A stretch of DNA of 64,000 nucleotides. It comes from Lamellibrachia columna. Lineage: Eukaryota; Annelida; Polychaeta; Sabellida; Siboglinidae. This document shows, piece by piece, positions 13,001 to 28,000 of the stretch. The translations under genes and the position numbers were made by a program. The stretch is taken from NCBI GenBank assembly GCA_963662155.1, contig OY759269.1, positions 9,479,198-9,543,197 on the forward strand, written 5' to 3'. A model generated the notes under the pieces. That model had not been told where the DNA came from. It ran no database searches and saw only the letters and a program-made list of their open reading frames with translations. Each line of letters begins with the position of its first letter. Positions within the stretch are counted from its first letter, which is position 1.

Positions 13001-16000
13001 ATCCGTTGAAAAACGATCGGGACATTGGAAAAGTGTCCGTACATAGCAGGTGATCGCTGATCAGAGGGGTCGCTGAAGGCAGGTACTACTGTACTCTGTT
13101 TGATTCTAGTTATCTCTTCATCTCCTCTATGCAGTGGTATGTTTGGTGTACTCTATGTTTGATTCTAGTTATCACTTCATCTCCTGTATGCAATGGCATG
13201 TTTGGTGTACTGTATGTTTGATTCTAGTTATCACTTCATCTCCTCTATGCAGTGGTATGTTTGGTGTACTCTGTTTGATTCTAGTTATCTCTTCATCTCC
13301 TCTATGCAATGGTATGTTTGGTGTACTCTATGTTTGATTCTAGTTATCACTTCATCTCCTCTATGCAATGGTATGTTTGGTGTACTGTATGTTTGATTCT
13401 AGTTATCACTTCATCTCCTGTATGCAATGGCATGTTTGGTGTACTCTATGTTTGATTCTAGTTATCACCTCATCTCCTGTATGCAATGGCATGTTTGGTG
13501 TACTGTATGTTTGATTCTAGTTATCTCTTCATCTCCTCTATGCAGTGGTATGTTTGGTGTACTGTATGTTTGATTCTAGTTATCACTTCATCTCCTGTAT
13601 GCAATGGCATGTTTGGTGTACTCTATGTTTGATTCTAGTTATCACTTCATCTCCTCTATGCAATGGTATGTTTGGTGTACTGTATGTTTGATTTTAGTTA
13701 TCATTTCATCTCCTCTATGCAATGGTATGTTTGGTGTACTGTATGTTTGATTCTAGTTATCTCTTCATCTCCTCTATGCAGTGGCATGTTTGGTGTACTG
13801 TATGTTTGATTCTAGTTATCACTTCATCTCCTCTATGCAATGGTATGTTTGGTGTACTCTATGTTTGATTCTAGTTATCTCTTCATCTCCTGTATGCAGT
13901 GGTATGTTTGGTGTACTGTATGTTTGATTCTAGTTATCACTTCATCTCCTCTATGCAATGGTATGTTTGGTGTACTGTATGTTTGATTCTAGTTATCACT
14001 TCATCTCCTCTATGCAGTGGTATGTTTGGTGTACTGTATGTTTGATTCTAGTTATCTCTTCATCTCCTCTATGCAGTGGTATGTTTGGTGTACTGTATGT
14101 TTGATTCTAGTTATCTCTTCATCTCCTCTATGCAGTGGTATGTTTGGTGTACTGTATGTTTGATTCTAGTTATCACTTCATCTCCTCTATGCAATGGCAT
14201 GTTTGGTGTACTGTATGTTTGATTCTAGTTATCTCTTCATCTCCTCTATGCAGTGGTATGTTTGGTGTACTGTATGTTTGATTCTAGTTATCTCTTCATC
14301 TCCTCTATGCAGTGGTATGTTTGGTGTACTGTATGTTTGATTCTAGTTATCACTTCATCTCCTGTATGCAATGGTATGTTTGGTGTACTCTGTTTGATTC
14401 TAGTTATCACTTCATCTCCTGTATGCAATGGCATGTTTGGTGTACTGTATGTTTGATTCTAGTTATCACTTCATCTCCTGTATGCAATGGTATGTTTGTT
14501 GTACTCTATGTTTGATTCTAGTTATCACTTCATCTCCTCTATGCAATGGCATGTTTGGTGTACTGTATGTTTGATTCTAGTTATCACTTCATCTCCTGTA
14601 TGCAATGGTATGTTTGGTGTACTCTATGTTTGATTCTAGTTATCACTTCATCTCCTCTATGCAATATCATGTTTGGTGTACTGTATGTTTGATTCTAGTT
14701 ATCTCTTCATCTCCTGTATGCAGTGGTATGTTTGGTGTACTGTATGTTTGATTCTAGTTATCTCTTCATCTCTCCTATGCAATGGTATGTTTGGTGTACT
14801 CTATGTTTGATTCTAGGTATCACTTCATCTCCTGTATGCAATGGCATGTTTGGTGTACTCTATGTTTGATTCTAGTTATCACTTCATCTCCTGTATGCAA
14901 TGGCATGTTTGGTGTACTGTATGTTTGATTCTAGTTATCACTTCATCTCCTGTATGCACTGGTATGTTTGGTGTACTCTATGTTTGATTCTAGTTATCAC
15001 TTCATCTCCTCTATGCAATGGCATGTTTGGTGTACTGTATGTTTGATTCTAGTTATCACTTCATCTCCTGTATGCAATGGTATGTTTGTTGTACTCTATG
15101 TTTGATTCTAGTTATCACTTCATCTCCTCTATGCAATGGCATGTTTGGTGTACTGTATGTTTGATTCTAGTTATCTCTTCATCTCCTGTATGCAGTGGTA
15201 TGTTTGGTGTACTGTATGTTTGATTCTAGTTATCTCTTCATCTCCCCTATGCAATGGTATGTTTGGTGTACTCTATGTTTGATTCTAGGTATCACTTCAT
15301 CTCCTGTATGCAATGGCATGTTTGGTGTACTCTATGTTTGATTCTAGTTATCTCTTCATCTCCTCTATGCAGTGGTATGTTTGGTGTACTGTATGTTTGA
15401 TTCTAGTTATCACTTCATCTCCTCTATGCAATGGTATGTTTGGTGTACTCTATGTTTGATTCTAGTTATCTCTTCATCTCCTCTATGCAGTGGTATGTTT
15501 GGTGTACTGTATGTTTGATTCTAGTTATCACTTCATCTCCTCTATGCGGTGGTATGTTTGGTGTACTCTGTTTGATTCTAGTTATCTCTTCATCTCCTGT
15601 ATGCAGTGGTATGTTTGGTGTACTGTATGTTTGATTCTAGTTATCTCTTCATCTCCTCTATGCGGTGGTATGTTTGGTGTACTCTGTTTGATTCTAGTTA
15701 TCTCTTCATCTCCTCTATGCAATGGTATGTTTGGTGTACTGTATGTTTGATTCTAGGTATCACTTCATCTCCTGTATGCAATGGCATGTTTGGTGTACTG
15801 TATGTTTGATTCTAGTTATCTCTTCATCTCCTGTATGCAGTGGTATGTTTGGTGTACTGTATGTTTGATTCTAGTTATCTCTTCATCTCCTCTATGCGGT
15901 GGTATGTTTGGTGTACTCTGTTTGATTCTAGTTATCTCTTCATCTCCTCTATGCAATGGTATGTTTGGTGTACTGTATGTTTGATTCTAGTTATCACTTC

Positions 16001-19000
16001 ATCTCCTCTATGCAGTGGTATGTTTGGTGTACTCTATGTTTGATTCTAGTTATCACTTCATCTCCTGTATGCAATGGCATGTTTGGTGTACTGTATGTTT
16101 GATTCTAGTTATCACTTCATCTCCTCTATGCAGTGGTATGTTTGGTGTACTCTGTTTGATTCTAGTTATCTCTTCATCTCCTCTATGCAATGGTATGTTT
16201 GGTGTACTCTATGTTTGATTCTAGTTATCACTTCATCTCCTCTATGCAATGGTATGTTTGGTGTACTGTATGTTTGATTCTAGTTATCTCTTCATCTCCT
16301 CTATGCAGTGGTATGTTTGGTGTACTGTATGTTTGATTCTAGTTATCACTTCATCTCCTGTATGCAATGGCATGTTTGGTGTACTCTATGTTTGATTCTA
16401 GTTATCACTTCATCTCCTGTATGCAATGGCATGTTTGGTGTACTGTATGTTTGATTCTAATTATCTCTTCATCTCCTCTATGCAGTGGTATGTTTGGTGT
16501 ACTGTATGTTTGATTCTAGTTATCACTTCATCTCCTGTATGCAATGGCATGTTTGGTGTACTCTATATGTTTGATTCTAGTTATCACTTCATCTCCTCTA
16601 TGCAATGGTATGTTTGGTGTACTGTATGTTTGATTCTAGTTATCATTTCATCTCCTCTATGCAATGGTATGTTTGGTGTACTGTATGTTTGATTCTAGTT
16701 ATCTCTTCATCTCCTCTATGCAGTGGCATGTTTGGTGTACTGTATGTTTGATTCTAGTTATCACTTCATCTCCTCTATGCAATGGTATGTTTTGTGTACT
16801 CTATGTTTGATTCTAGTTATCTCGTCATCTCCTGTATGCAGTGGTATGTTTGGTGTACTGTATGTTTGATTCTAGTTATCACTTCATCTCCTCTATGCAA
16901 TGGTATGTTTGGTGTACTGTATGTTTGATTCTAGTTATCACTTCATCTCCTCTATGCAGTGGTATGTTTGGTGTACTGTATGTTTGATTCTAGTTATCTC
17001 TTCATCTCCTCTATGCAGTGGTATGTTTGGTGTACTGTATGTTTGATTCTAGTTATCTCTTCATCTCCTCTATGCAGTGGTATGTTTGGTGTACTGTATG
17101 TTTGATTCTAGTTATCACTTCATCTCCTCTATGCAATGGCATGTTTGGTGTACTGTATGTTTGATTCTAGTTATCTCTTCATCTCCTCTATGCAGTGGTA
17201 TGTTTGGTGTACTGTATGTTTGATTCTAGTTATCTCTTCATCTCCTCTATGCAGTGGTATGTTTGGTGTACTGTATGTTTGATTCTAGTTATCACTTCAT
17301 CTCCTGTATGCAATGGCATGTTTGGTGTACTCTATGTTTGATTCTAGTTATCACTTCATCTCCTGTATGCAATGGCATGTTTGGTGTACTGTATGTTTGA
17401 TTCTAGTTATCACTTCATCTCCTGTATGCAATGGTATGTTTGGTGTACTCTATGTTTGATTCTAGTTATCACTTCATCTCCTCTATGCAATGGCATGTTT
17501 GGTGTACTGTATGTTTGATTCTAGTTATCACTTCATCTCCTGTATGCAATGGTATGTTTGGTGTACTCTATGTTTGATTCTAGTTATCACTTCATCTCCT
17601 CTATGCAATGGCATGTTTGGTGTACTGTATGTTTGATTCTAGTTATCTCTTCATCTCCTCTATGCAGTGGTATGTTTGGTATACTGTATGTTTGATTCTA
17701 GTTATCACTTCATCTACTCTATGCAATGGCATGTTTGGTGTACTCTATGTTTGATTCTAGTTATCACTTCATCTCCTGTATGCAATGGCATGTTTGGTGT
17801 ACTGTATGTTTGATTCTAGTTATCACTTCATCTCCTGTATGCAATGGTATGTTTGGTGTACTCTATGTTTGATTCTAGTTATCACTTCATCTCCTCTATG
17901 CAATGGCATGTTTGGTGTACTGTATGTTTGATTCTAGTTATCAGTTCATCTCCTGTATGCAATGGTATGTTTGGTGTACTCTATGTTTGATTCTAGTTAT
18001 CACTTCATCTCCTCTATGCAATGGCATGTTTGGTGTACTGTATGTTTGATTCTAGTTATCTCTTCATCTCCTCTATGCAGTGGTATGTTTGGTATACTGT
18101 ATGTTTGATTCTAGTTATCACTTCATCTCCTCTATGCAATGGTATGTTTGGTGTACTCTATGTTTGATTCTAGTTATCTCTTCATCTCCTGTATGCATTG
18201 GTATGTTTGGTGTACTGTATGTTTGATTCTAGTTATCTCTTCATCTCCCCTATGCAATGGTATGTTTGGTGTGCTGTGTTTTGACAAAACTTGTGTAACA
18301 TTTTAGATGCATCAGCACCTATTTTCATCTCACATTTTACCATTGCTTTTACATGGTCACATAGTGTCAGTATGCATCAGTGACAAAATACTTCATTTAA
18401 GAAATTACTAAAAATATGGGAAATTAAAAAAAAATACTGTTTAATTTAATAATACTTTTCCCACATGTTACGTTTCTTTCCTTGCTGCTGCACATATTTA
18501 TAAGATGATGACTGCTCGTAGGTGGCAGCTGGAGCAGTGATTGGTGTGGGTCGCATGCCAGACTATTGCAATGACCCTCACATACACATGGCTATGGTAA
18601 AGACAGGCACCAGTAGGACGATCAACCCCACTGGATACCTGCGTAAGAGAAAGATGCCGCCTCCCAAATGGGTGCAGGAGTGTGACCACTTCGTACTTGT
18701 CTGGAGGGTGAGTTCAGAAAATATATCTTACATACTCAGATTCATATGTGAAACATAAAACTCACTAAGTTATGTGGTTAGTGTTGAAACTTGTAGTCAA
18801 ACAAATGAAGCCGCTAAACAGCAGAAAATGTCATTCTAAAAGTAATACTGGTTGTTTAGATATTCACCTTTACATATAGTGGGGATGATGTCCTGACACT
18901 CTAGTATATGCAGTCTCTATTTCTCGTGTTTGTTATGAGTAATGTTATCCATTAGTTCTACCATTTATCAAAAAACTTTGTAATCCTCCAATAAACCTGG

Positions 19001-22000
19001 CCAGAGCAGCTGATTCTTCACCATCATTTGACCTATTCTGTTGGCAATTTCCCCTTTGTTATTATTATTACGTTTTTGTTTTTATCAGTATTGTTAGAAT
19101 CTATTTATATCAGTTCCACGTTTGTCTGTGATTTTTCCTAAGCACCACAATGGAAATAAGTGCTTGCACTTTTTGTGTCATCCTAATATTTTAATGTAAA
19201 TAATCGTTTGATGTATGTACAAGTTATATTTTATATTGAATAAATAAAAAATATACTATAAAAAAACATAATTTACTGATACTTGCTGCAGAATCTTGTA
19301 TATATTAAATTATGTTTGTAGGGTAAAACTGTCAGTCAAGGAGCTGTCCTGGGTGTAACAAAAGATAATGACACGACTCCAGCGATTGATGGAACAACAG
19401 CCAATTTGAGCACTGACGCCATTAAGGACAATGACAGGCAGAAACGTGGAGTGGACGGTCTGATTGACAAAATAAATGGCATGTTGTTTAATACGTGTCT
19501 CATTGGTGTAAATAACTAAACTTCACATAACAACAGCAAATGTATTTAATTGATAGTAATGACACCATTGCACTTAGGGTGCATTATGTGTGTGTGTGCG
19601 TGCGTGCATTTGTGCATGAATGTGATTAAAAAAGTCAGAAGTGCTATATATCATTCTTCGTAATTTAGCACTGTGAGAAGCCAGTGGTAAACTTGTGAAG
19701 CAAGGGCAACTTTGAGCCAATTATATGTGTTCCTAAATGTTATAACTTTGCTAGTAATTATCATAAGAAATGAAACATCAGTTTGTTGGTAAGAAGATTG
19801 ATTGCTTAAACACATTGATGACAACTTAATTACATTATCTCATCTTGCAAATATTATCTGAATTTCATAAAAGGTGTTAGCAAAAACAGATCACTGGCTA
19901 AATCAAAGTCTGAATTACATGACATCATTAATAGTAATTAAGCAGATATGTCAACCATTGAGCTATGCATTGATACCGCATGATCCCTTGTTGGCCATTT
20001 ATGAATGGACTGAAATCAACTCAATTTTAATAACAAATGTTTTTAGCATTGAAACTTAACGCAGTTGGTCAGCATAGGTCCTAACAGTAACAGCCGTAAA
20101 GCTCAGAATACTCCTTGTACCTATCATTAACTGAGATGTGTCAATACAGCCAGAAACGATTCATAGAAATTGTGTTTATGATTTATAATCTTTTATTTTT
20201 AGACTTTGCCAAGAGTTTAGGCCTTCCTGATCTCTCAAAGTTGAAGGATGTTTTCAACTTCAAAATGAACTCCATCACGCTGAACAAAGTGCTCGGTCTC
20301 CTTGATAAGGTCGGCTTGTCAAAGGTCAAGACAAGCATCGTGAAAGCTCTGGAAGAAATTGAGGTTGGACATTGTTTATTTTCAGCGGTAGCTTTGTACA
20401 AGAAAGTATTCTTATGAATCATTTCACAAAATATTGATGCCTGGTGCAAACAGCTAATTTATGTCTAGCATAGCTGTTGACAGTTTGTTTGTTTTAACGT
20501 GAAGTTTTCTTTAGTATTTTTATATACTTATCCAGCCAACAGGAGTGGTTAGACCATTCTGGGAGGAGTTGTATAGATGCTGCGGCTCAGGGATGCTTGC
20601 AAGCGAGATATAAAATATGCACAGATCGGTATCGAGTCCTGGGAATCTGCTGCAGCAGACCTGCAGCAACTGACGATAGGTTGTGCGGAGTGGTACCAGG
20701 AAGGCAGAAGAAAGAAGAAACAAACTGTTGACAGAGAAGAGAGTGCATCAGAGAGAAAGACCACAGACTACCACACAGTGGCGTGGTAGCGTAGCGTTTA
20801 CAACATCGGGCTCTCAATTGAGAGAACCCGGGTTTCAATCCTCCTGCTGCCGCTTCGAAGCTTTGGCAATATCGTTTATTCCACATTGCCACAGTTCACT
20901 CAGCTGTATAAATGAGTGCCTGGCTACAGACAGAGGTGGATATTTGAACGAATAGTCTTCATGCAGTAATTACAGGCGGCTGAATGCTTCCCAGAGAAGT
21001 CGAAATGGCACTCGAATGAACAGGTCTGCCAGAGGGTGAAGTGTAAAGCGCTTTGGATAATCCCAAGGACTGGATACTGCGCTATATATGAATGTACCTT
21101 TCTCTACTTCAAACTGTCTAGACTTGTAGCATCTGTAACAGAAGCAGCCACTGAAAGATCAGACTTTTTAGTCACAGCAGATGCTATGGCTCAGCTCCAT
21201 TATCTCTCAAGATAGACGGATGCCAATGAATAAATGACACATAGGTTGTATTGATATACATACTACATTTCAGTATTATGGTTTTTGTAAATTTAGACTC
21301 CTGCCTCTAAAAGGGCATATGCTGTAAAGAAGATAAAGAGGCATTTAGATATTTAGTCAACCCTGTCATTGTTCTGTTTGTCTTAGTCATTGACGAATCA
21401 TCAAAGTTGTGTGAGTCCTGAGACAATGGATGACTCTGACCTGAAGCAGGCCCTCGTCATGCGAGGTCTCTCTGACTCTGGGGCCCGTCAATCCCTCGTT
21501 GACCGCTACCTCAAGTCTGACCCACGTAGGTAGAATGGCATTGCCATATATCATACTGGTCACATATAATGGAATGTTTGTCACTATTTTTACGTTTATG
21601 TAGTTTAATATGTTTTTATTATTGCTCCCAGCAATGTAATATAACACAATTGTGTTGAACACATTATACTGATGCTACCTTGGGTTATCAAAACTATACT
21701 CAAGTGTTTAGCATAGGGTTTCATAGATCAGTTGTCAATTCTTTAGAAAGTCTTACAAGGTAATAACTTGTATGTCCTTTGGAAAGTCTTACACAAGGCA
21801 GTAACTTGTACTTAACATTGACAGAATGTTTTGACATTGGGAGTCGTGTTGGCAAGAACGTCTACTGTCGCTTCGACAAGACTTGCACCACCGTCAGTTG
21901 TTGTGTTGACTTCAAGTTGTTCATCTACCGACACACACTGACCGCCTATGTCAGATATGATGCCTGTAACCTGGAACTGACCATTGGCCTTAATGAGTGG

Positions 22001-25000
22001 ACAGCCAGCTTCAAGGTGTTTGAAGAGGACTTCAGTGAGTGTTTTTTCAGCAAATTTAATTTAGTAATTTCACTCCAGCAAATACTTGATAGTATCTCAC
22101 TGATCCATTTTTATCTCACAGGTGGCAATAAATGAATAGAGCAAATGATCTTCTGATTGTGGAAGTGCAAATTAACAGTGTCAATAATATCTATAAAAAC
22201 AAATTTGACAGACATATCAAGGATGTTCACACATAGATGGACACATTTTAGGGCTTTCTTATCCATTTGCTGTTGCTTTGGATGGAAATTTGTTTAAATC
22301 TCATTAGATACATGTTTGCAACAATTATTAATTAATTTGTTAATTTACAGCAAAAGAAGACAATGTGGATCTTTTCAAAGAAGCCAACATATTGAATGTT
22401 GTCCAAATGAAGTTGTATCTCAAGATTGAGAGGACAACCAACATTCTGAAGGTAACCAGTTTGTTTTATGCTGGAAGGTCAACGTCCTGCTGCTACTATG
22501 ACTGGACCAAAACCAAATAATAATGGAAACACTAGGAATTATATTTTGATAACAGTTATGAACAACCTGTTGAAAGTAACAATTAAAAGCATTGAAAATG
22601 ATACTTAAAATTAATAATGCATATTTTGTCATGTACTGGAATCAAGGGGTAGCATGTTCGGGTAAACAAAGAATTAAAGTATAATGTGAGCAAAATTCCC
22701 TTCCCATAATTCAATGCATGCACAACATGGCACGATTTATATAAATTATCCCTTGATTATTTATCACTTGACATACCCGGTATTCCTGTCTCGCTGTGTG
22801 TTTTACTGACATATCTCACTGGGAGTGTCCCGGTGCTCCACACTGTCTGACATATTCCTGTCTCACTGTGTGTTTTACTGACAGATCTCACTGGGAGTGT
22901 CCTGGTGCTCCACACTGTCTGACATATTCCTGTCTCACTGTGTGTTTTACTTACAGATCTCACTGGGAGTGTCCTGGTACTCCACACTGTCTGACATGTT
23001 CCTGTCTCACTGTGTGTTTTACTTACAGATCTCACTGGGAGTGTCCTGGTGCTCCACACTGTCTGACATGTTCCTGTCTCACTGTGTGTTTTACTGACAG
23101 ATCTCACTGGGAGTGTCCTGGTGCTCCACACTGTCTGACATATTCCTGTCTTACTGTGTGTTTTACTTACAGATCGCACTGGGAGTGTCCTGGTGCTCCA
23201 CACTGTCTGACATATTCCTGTCTTACTGTGTGTTTTACTTACAGATCGCACTGGGAGTGTCCTGGTGCTCCACACTGTCTGACATGTTCCTGTCTCACCG
23301 TGTGTTTTACTGACATATCTCACTGGGAGTGTCCTGGTGCTCCACACTGTCTGACATGTTTCTGTCTCACTGTGTGTTTTACTTACAGATCGCACTGGGA
23401 GTGTCCTGGTGCTCCACACTGTCTGACATGTTCCTGTCTCACCGTGTGTTTTACTGACAGATCTCACTGGGAGTGTCCTGGTGCTCCACACTGTCTGACA
23501 TGTTCCTGTCTCACCGTGTGTTATACTGACAGATCTCACTGGGAGTGTCCTGGTGCTCCACACTGTCTGACATATTCCTGTCTCACTGTGTGTTTTACTG
23601 ACAGATCTCACTGGGAGTGTCCTGGTGCTCCACACTGTCTGACGTGTTCCTGTCTCACCGTGTGTTTTAATGACAGATCTCACTGGGAGTGTCCTGGTGC
23701 TCCACACTGTCTGACATGTTTCTGTCTCACTGGGTGTTTTACTGACAGATCTCACTGGGAGTGTCCTGGTGCTCCACACTGTCTGACATGTTTCTGTCTC
23801 ACTGGGTGTTTTACTGACAGATCTCACTGGGAGTGTCCTGGTGCTCCACACTGTCTGACATGTTCCTGTCTCACTGTGTGTTTTACTGACAGATCTCACT
23901 TGGAGTGTCCTGGTGCTCCACACTGTCTGAAGAGTGTATGAGTCAGTTTGTCATCATGACGGACGCCCAGATTGAGATTGGACCTTGTACAAACACAACA
24001 TTGCCTGTGATGACTCATCAAGCAGACACCCCAAGTAGGTCTTCAGGAACATTTCTAATTTCTTTGTCCCTGCAAGCTATTCCAACCTTACAGCAAAACC
24101 ACTGATGTAGCATCAGTTTTGAAAAAAATATTTATTTGAGTACGACATACTATACAACATTTACAAGGGTATTATGGGTTCGCCTATTTGTTAACTGTAT
24201 GATGCATGTTGTTTTTATATGACTATCAAATTGATCAACCTTTCAGCTGTTAGCAAGATGTTGGACATGCCTATTGGTGACGTCATCAAGTTGGTAGATG
24301 CATCTGGTGTTGATGAAGAGGTCTTGATTAAACTGGTTGAAGATCTGAGGGAGGCATTCCAGCATTGGGTGAGAAAATAGTCTTACATTGTGTATGTAGT
24401 ATGTTGACATTGCCTTAAGTACATTGTACAGTGAACAATGCTTGTGGTATTCTTATATTATGAGTTTCCAAGTTATGTTCAGCCTGTGAAAATAGTTTTG
24501 TGTGTTCTAAAGTCAATTGAATTTCTTATAGCTACTGGCGTACTTGTTTGAACGCCCACATACCTCAGAAAGTCCACATGAAATATCTTTTTTTACATGT
24601 TATTTAGTTTGTTCAGTCAGAATTGGTGCATCATGTAATTCATGTGCTTTGTCATGGATGGTATAATGATTGTTATTAATGAGATTCGTAAGGTCGGTAG
24701 TGTAAGTTTATATATTGTCGTTAAAAATCCTCCTTTTATTGATATTTCTTTCACAGTCGGTGACATTATCAGACTGACCGAATAATTGTTTATGATTATT
24801 TTCATATGATACGCCTACTTTAAAAAAAAATTATTTACTGAAATTTAAAGAACTAAATTCCTTTTCCTTCTGCCTGCAGCTGAAAAAACAGATTGAAAAT
24901 CTGATGGTGAAGATATTCGGGAGTGAGTTCAGCCGGTTTGACAGCTGTACGACAGCAGCATCGAAGAAATACGGACCTTACCGCGTCAATATTTACAAGT

Positions 25001-28000
25001 TGGATCCACCTTTTGTCATTCCTCTTGGGCTGATATCTCTACAGTTCAGTAAGTGTGCAGTTTACGTGAATATTTCTTATATGTGTTTGACATATGGTAT
25101 AGTACTGTATGAATAACACAGCATTTATTTCTTTAATCCTATTTTTTATAGATAAGATCTCAAGACAAAATAAGGGCTGCATGTCTGCAAACTATTTGAA
25201 GTGATACTGAAATTAGTTGACATTATTGTCAGGCACCATTCATTTTAATATTAAGGTGAGACACAGCAGGTTGAGAGGATTTTTTTATTTGCATGGTTAG
25301 TGCGCTTTTTTGCCCAAACTGTAGAGTGGGTGTTAGTGAGTAAAAAAATATATTGAACTTTTTTCTACCGGATCTCCCATTTCCATAGTAACAAATATTG
25401 GCAAATTGGGAATCAGTGCCATTTTTATTGAACAAGGATATCGTTATGATTCTTGCAGAACCATCTTCAGTATTATACAGCTGGCAGAAAACATTAAACA
25501 AAACTTGTTTTTGTATTTTTGGTAACTATGCAGTTCACTCAGCTTTATAAATGAGTACCTGACTACACACGGAGAAGGATATCTGAACAAATCGCCTTCG
25601 TGCAGTAATTGCAGCATGGCTGAATGCTTCCCAGAAAAGTCGAGATTGTGTTGGAATGAACAGGTCTGTCAAGGTGTGAAGCGTAAAGCACTTTGAACAG
25701 TTCAAAGGACTGGAATCCGTGCTATATAAGAACGTACCTTTACTTCCGAAAGAGTTACTTGTTTTTTGGCAACAAATATTTATGTAACTTTCAAACTTTT
25801 ATTATTTTGTTAATGTGTTCTGCCAGTTGTGTAGAGAAGAATAAGCTGAATACAACACTCAAAGGCTTATTTGGCTGGCATAATTACTTCCACAGATATC
25901 CTTCTTCTAAATGTGAAAAACATGGTTTAGAAAAAAATTAAAAAAATCCTCCAAAAAATTTTAAAACACCATTTATTACATGAAAGAGATATACTTTACC
26001 CATAAATAAACATGACATGATTTAGAGGTATGTAATTATTAGAAAAGTGAACTTTATGGATAGTAAACGTACAAAGCTATCAGAATATGGTGGAAACACA
26101 TTTTGAGTAATAAAATGCCATTTTGTGTGTTTTCACAGCCCGATGCTCTGTTGACTCCTGGTGTATTTGTGTTTATGATGAAATGGGGACATGCCCATGC
26201 AGACCTTTCTCTGTTTGCATAAATACACCAACTACTTGGTAGGTTGGTAATGGGCAATCCAATTTTATTCATATCCAATTTATTCATTGCCGCTGTGCAC
26301 ACAATAATAGTGTTTGACAATGTCTGCCACAGATTGTGCACAGCCTAGCACAGCTAGCAAACTACAAAAAAACCCTTGCTGCTCTTATACAAAGTGACAG
26401 CATACAAAAAGGGAAAAGATACCTATGTGCAGACAGGCATACATAATTATATGTATATTGTGCTAGCTAGAGTATTTACAATGATATACTCAAAAGTGGA
26501 GGATAAACCCCCAGTGATATATACATGGGGGGGATAACCCCCCAATGTAACATTTAGATCATTTCGATATCTAGACATGTTGTCACGTGTTATGTGAGTT
26601 TAGAAAGCATATCATCACAGAAGCACAAATACATCGGGAGGGTGGGTGGTAATAAATTAAGAAGTTTGGGTGATGTTCGTGTGGCACAGTGAAGAAAATG
26701 ATTTTGAAATGTCATTTCACCTGCCGTGTCTCCCCTTAAAACAGTTCAATGCAGGGAATTTTTTTTAATTGAAGTAACGGTTTTCTTCTTGCCATATTCT
26801 GAACACAAGCTTGTGGTTCAGACTATGTCTCACGAAGTCACTTATAGGCACACACATACTTCAGACAGCTGAGTCAATGAACTGTTCTCCTGATCCTCCA
26901 GACATCTGGTGTTTGATCATTGTTTATTTGCCGATGCTATGCTGCCCTGATTTATTGTAAATTTTCCCTGTTTCAGGTTTTAGTGTTGATGGATTTTACG
27001 GAATAGAATTTGCATGTAAATTTTGTTTCCTGACAATGAAAGCCACGGTAAGAATGCACTCTTTTTATACTGCCTTCCAACTTTTCTCATAAATTATACT
27101 GTTGACAATTATCAAGATCAAGATAGATCAGTTGATTTGATCAGTATTATTCACACAAACTGTATTTATGCAAGAGGACAATACAACACCAAGTTAACTT
27201 ATGTATTTTACTGACACATTTCTTCATTAGCTGTGCTATACCTTTTTACTTAAAAATTCATTGTTGTCACATGTATCTTTACTACATTTTACACTTTCTT
27301 CTATAATTATTTAATCATAACAGCTACTATATTTATTTGTATGTTTTTGTTTTGATCTCATATACTTAAGAAAATGGTACGTATATTTTATTAAGTTTAG
27401 TGTTTTCTTTGTAGTATATAAGTTGAAAACAATATGATTTTGTAGCATTATAGCCGGTTAAATATTTTGTTTTTTCTAGGGTACAATCACCCCAAGGATT
27501 GGCAGTTCTGTGACAGGTTCAGTTGGTGTGAAACTGTTTGTGTTTGTTGCTGAGCTGCACCTAACTGGTTACCTCCTAACATCATCGTTTCCAGCCAAGG
27601 TCGTTGTTGAATTCAAGAAGTTCCCCTTGGAAGTGAGGTATGATATGGGCTGTGCTCAAAAACAGTAATACATTATACTATTCCTTTAGAACCTTTATAC
27701 ATAACTAAAAATTCTATTAAAAACCACATTAAGAATAATTATTCTTAAATGTAGCCCATGAAAAATTAATAAAAAATAGTCCTACCATAAATAATGTAAC
27801 AAATTAAAAATAATGTATAGATATAATAAAAAATAGTAAATGCATATAGAAATGTTCACATCAGATGTCATTATTGTGATTGTTGTTGTCTTCAGTTACT
27901 GCACCACATATTTCTTTCTAGTATTGTACTACTGTTAATAACTTATGTCCTCGCTTCCACCCTTATTATATTCTTACAAGCAAAGTCAAGCATCATCTGT

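Noticed and set aside
12691..13044. 117-codon minus frame inside the Tigger-like element
   Set aside because: It runs out of frame across the transposase remnant and the inverted-repeat region; only the neighbouring C-F-A-K-C-G-F frame resembles a known family.
4042..16692. Many 60 to 96-codon plus frames such as MVCLVYCMFDSSY
   Set aside because: They are identical translations of the 59-bp satellite unit, ending at the same stop each time.
20520..20955. Overlapping short frames on both strands
   Set aside because: They cross intron 6 and the SINE and have no recognisable product.
22757..23941. Open frames of 381 and 388 codons on both strands
   Set aside because: The 72-bp unit is a multiple of three, so any frame without a stop in one unit stays open. 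The plus frame also differs from the exon 10 frame.
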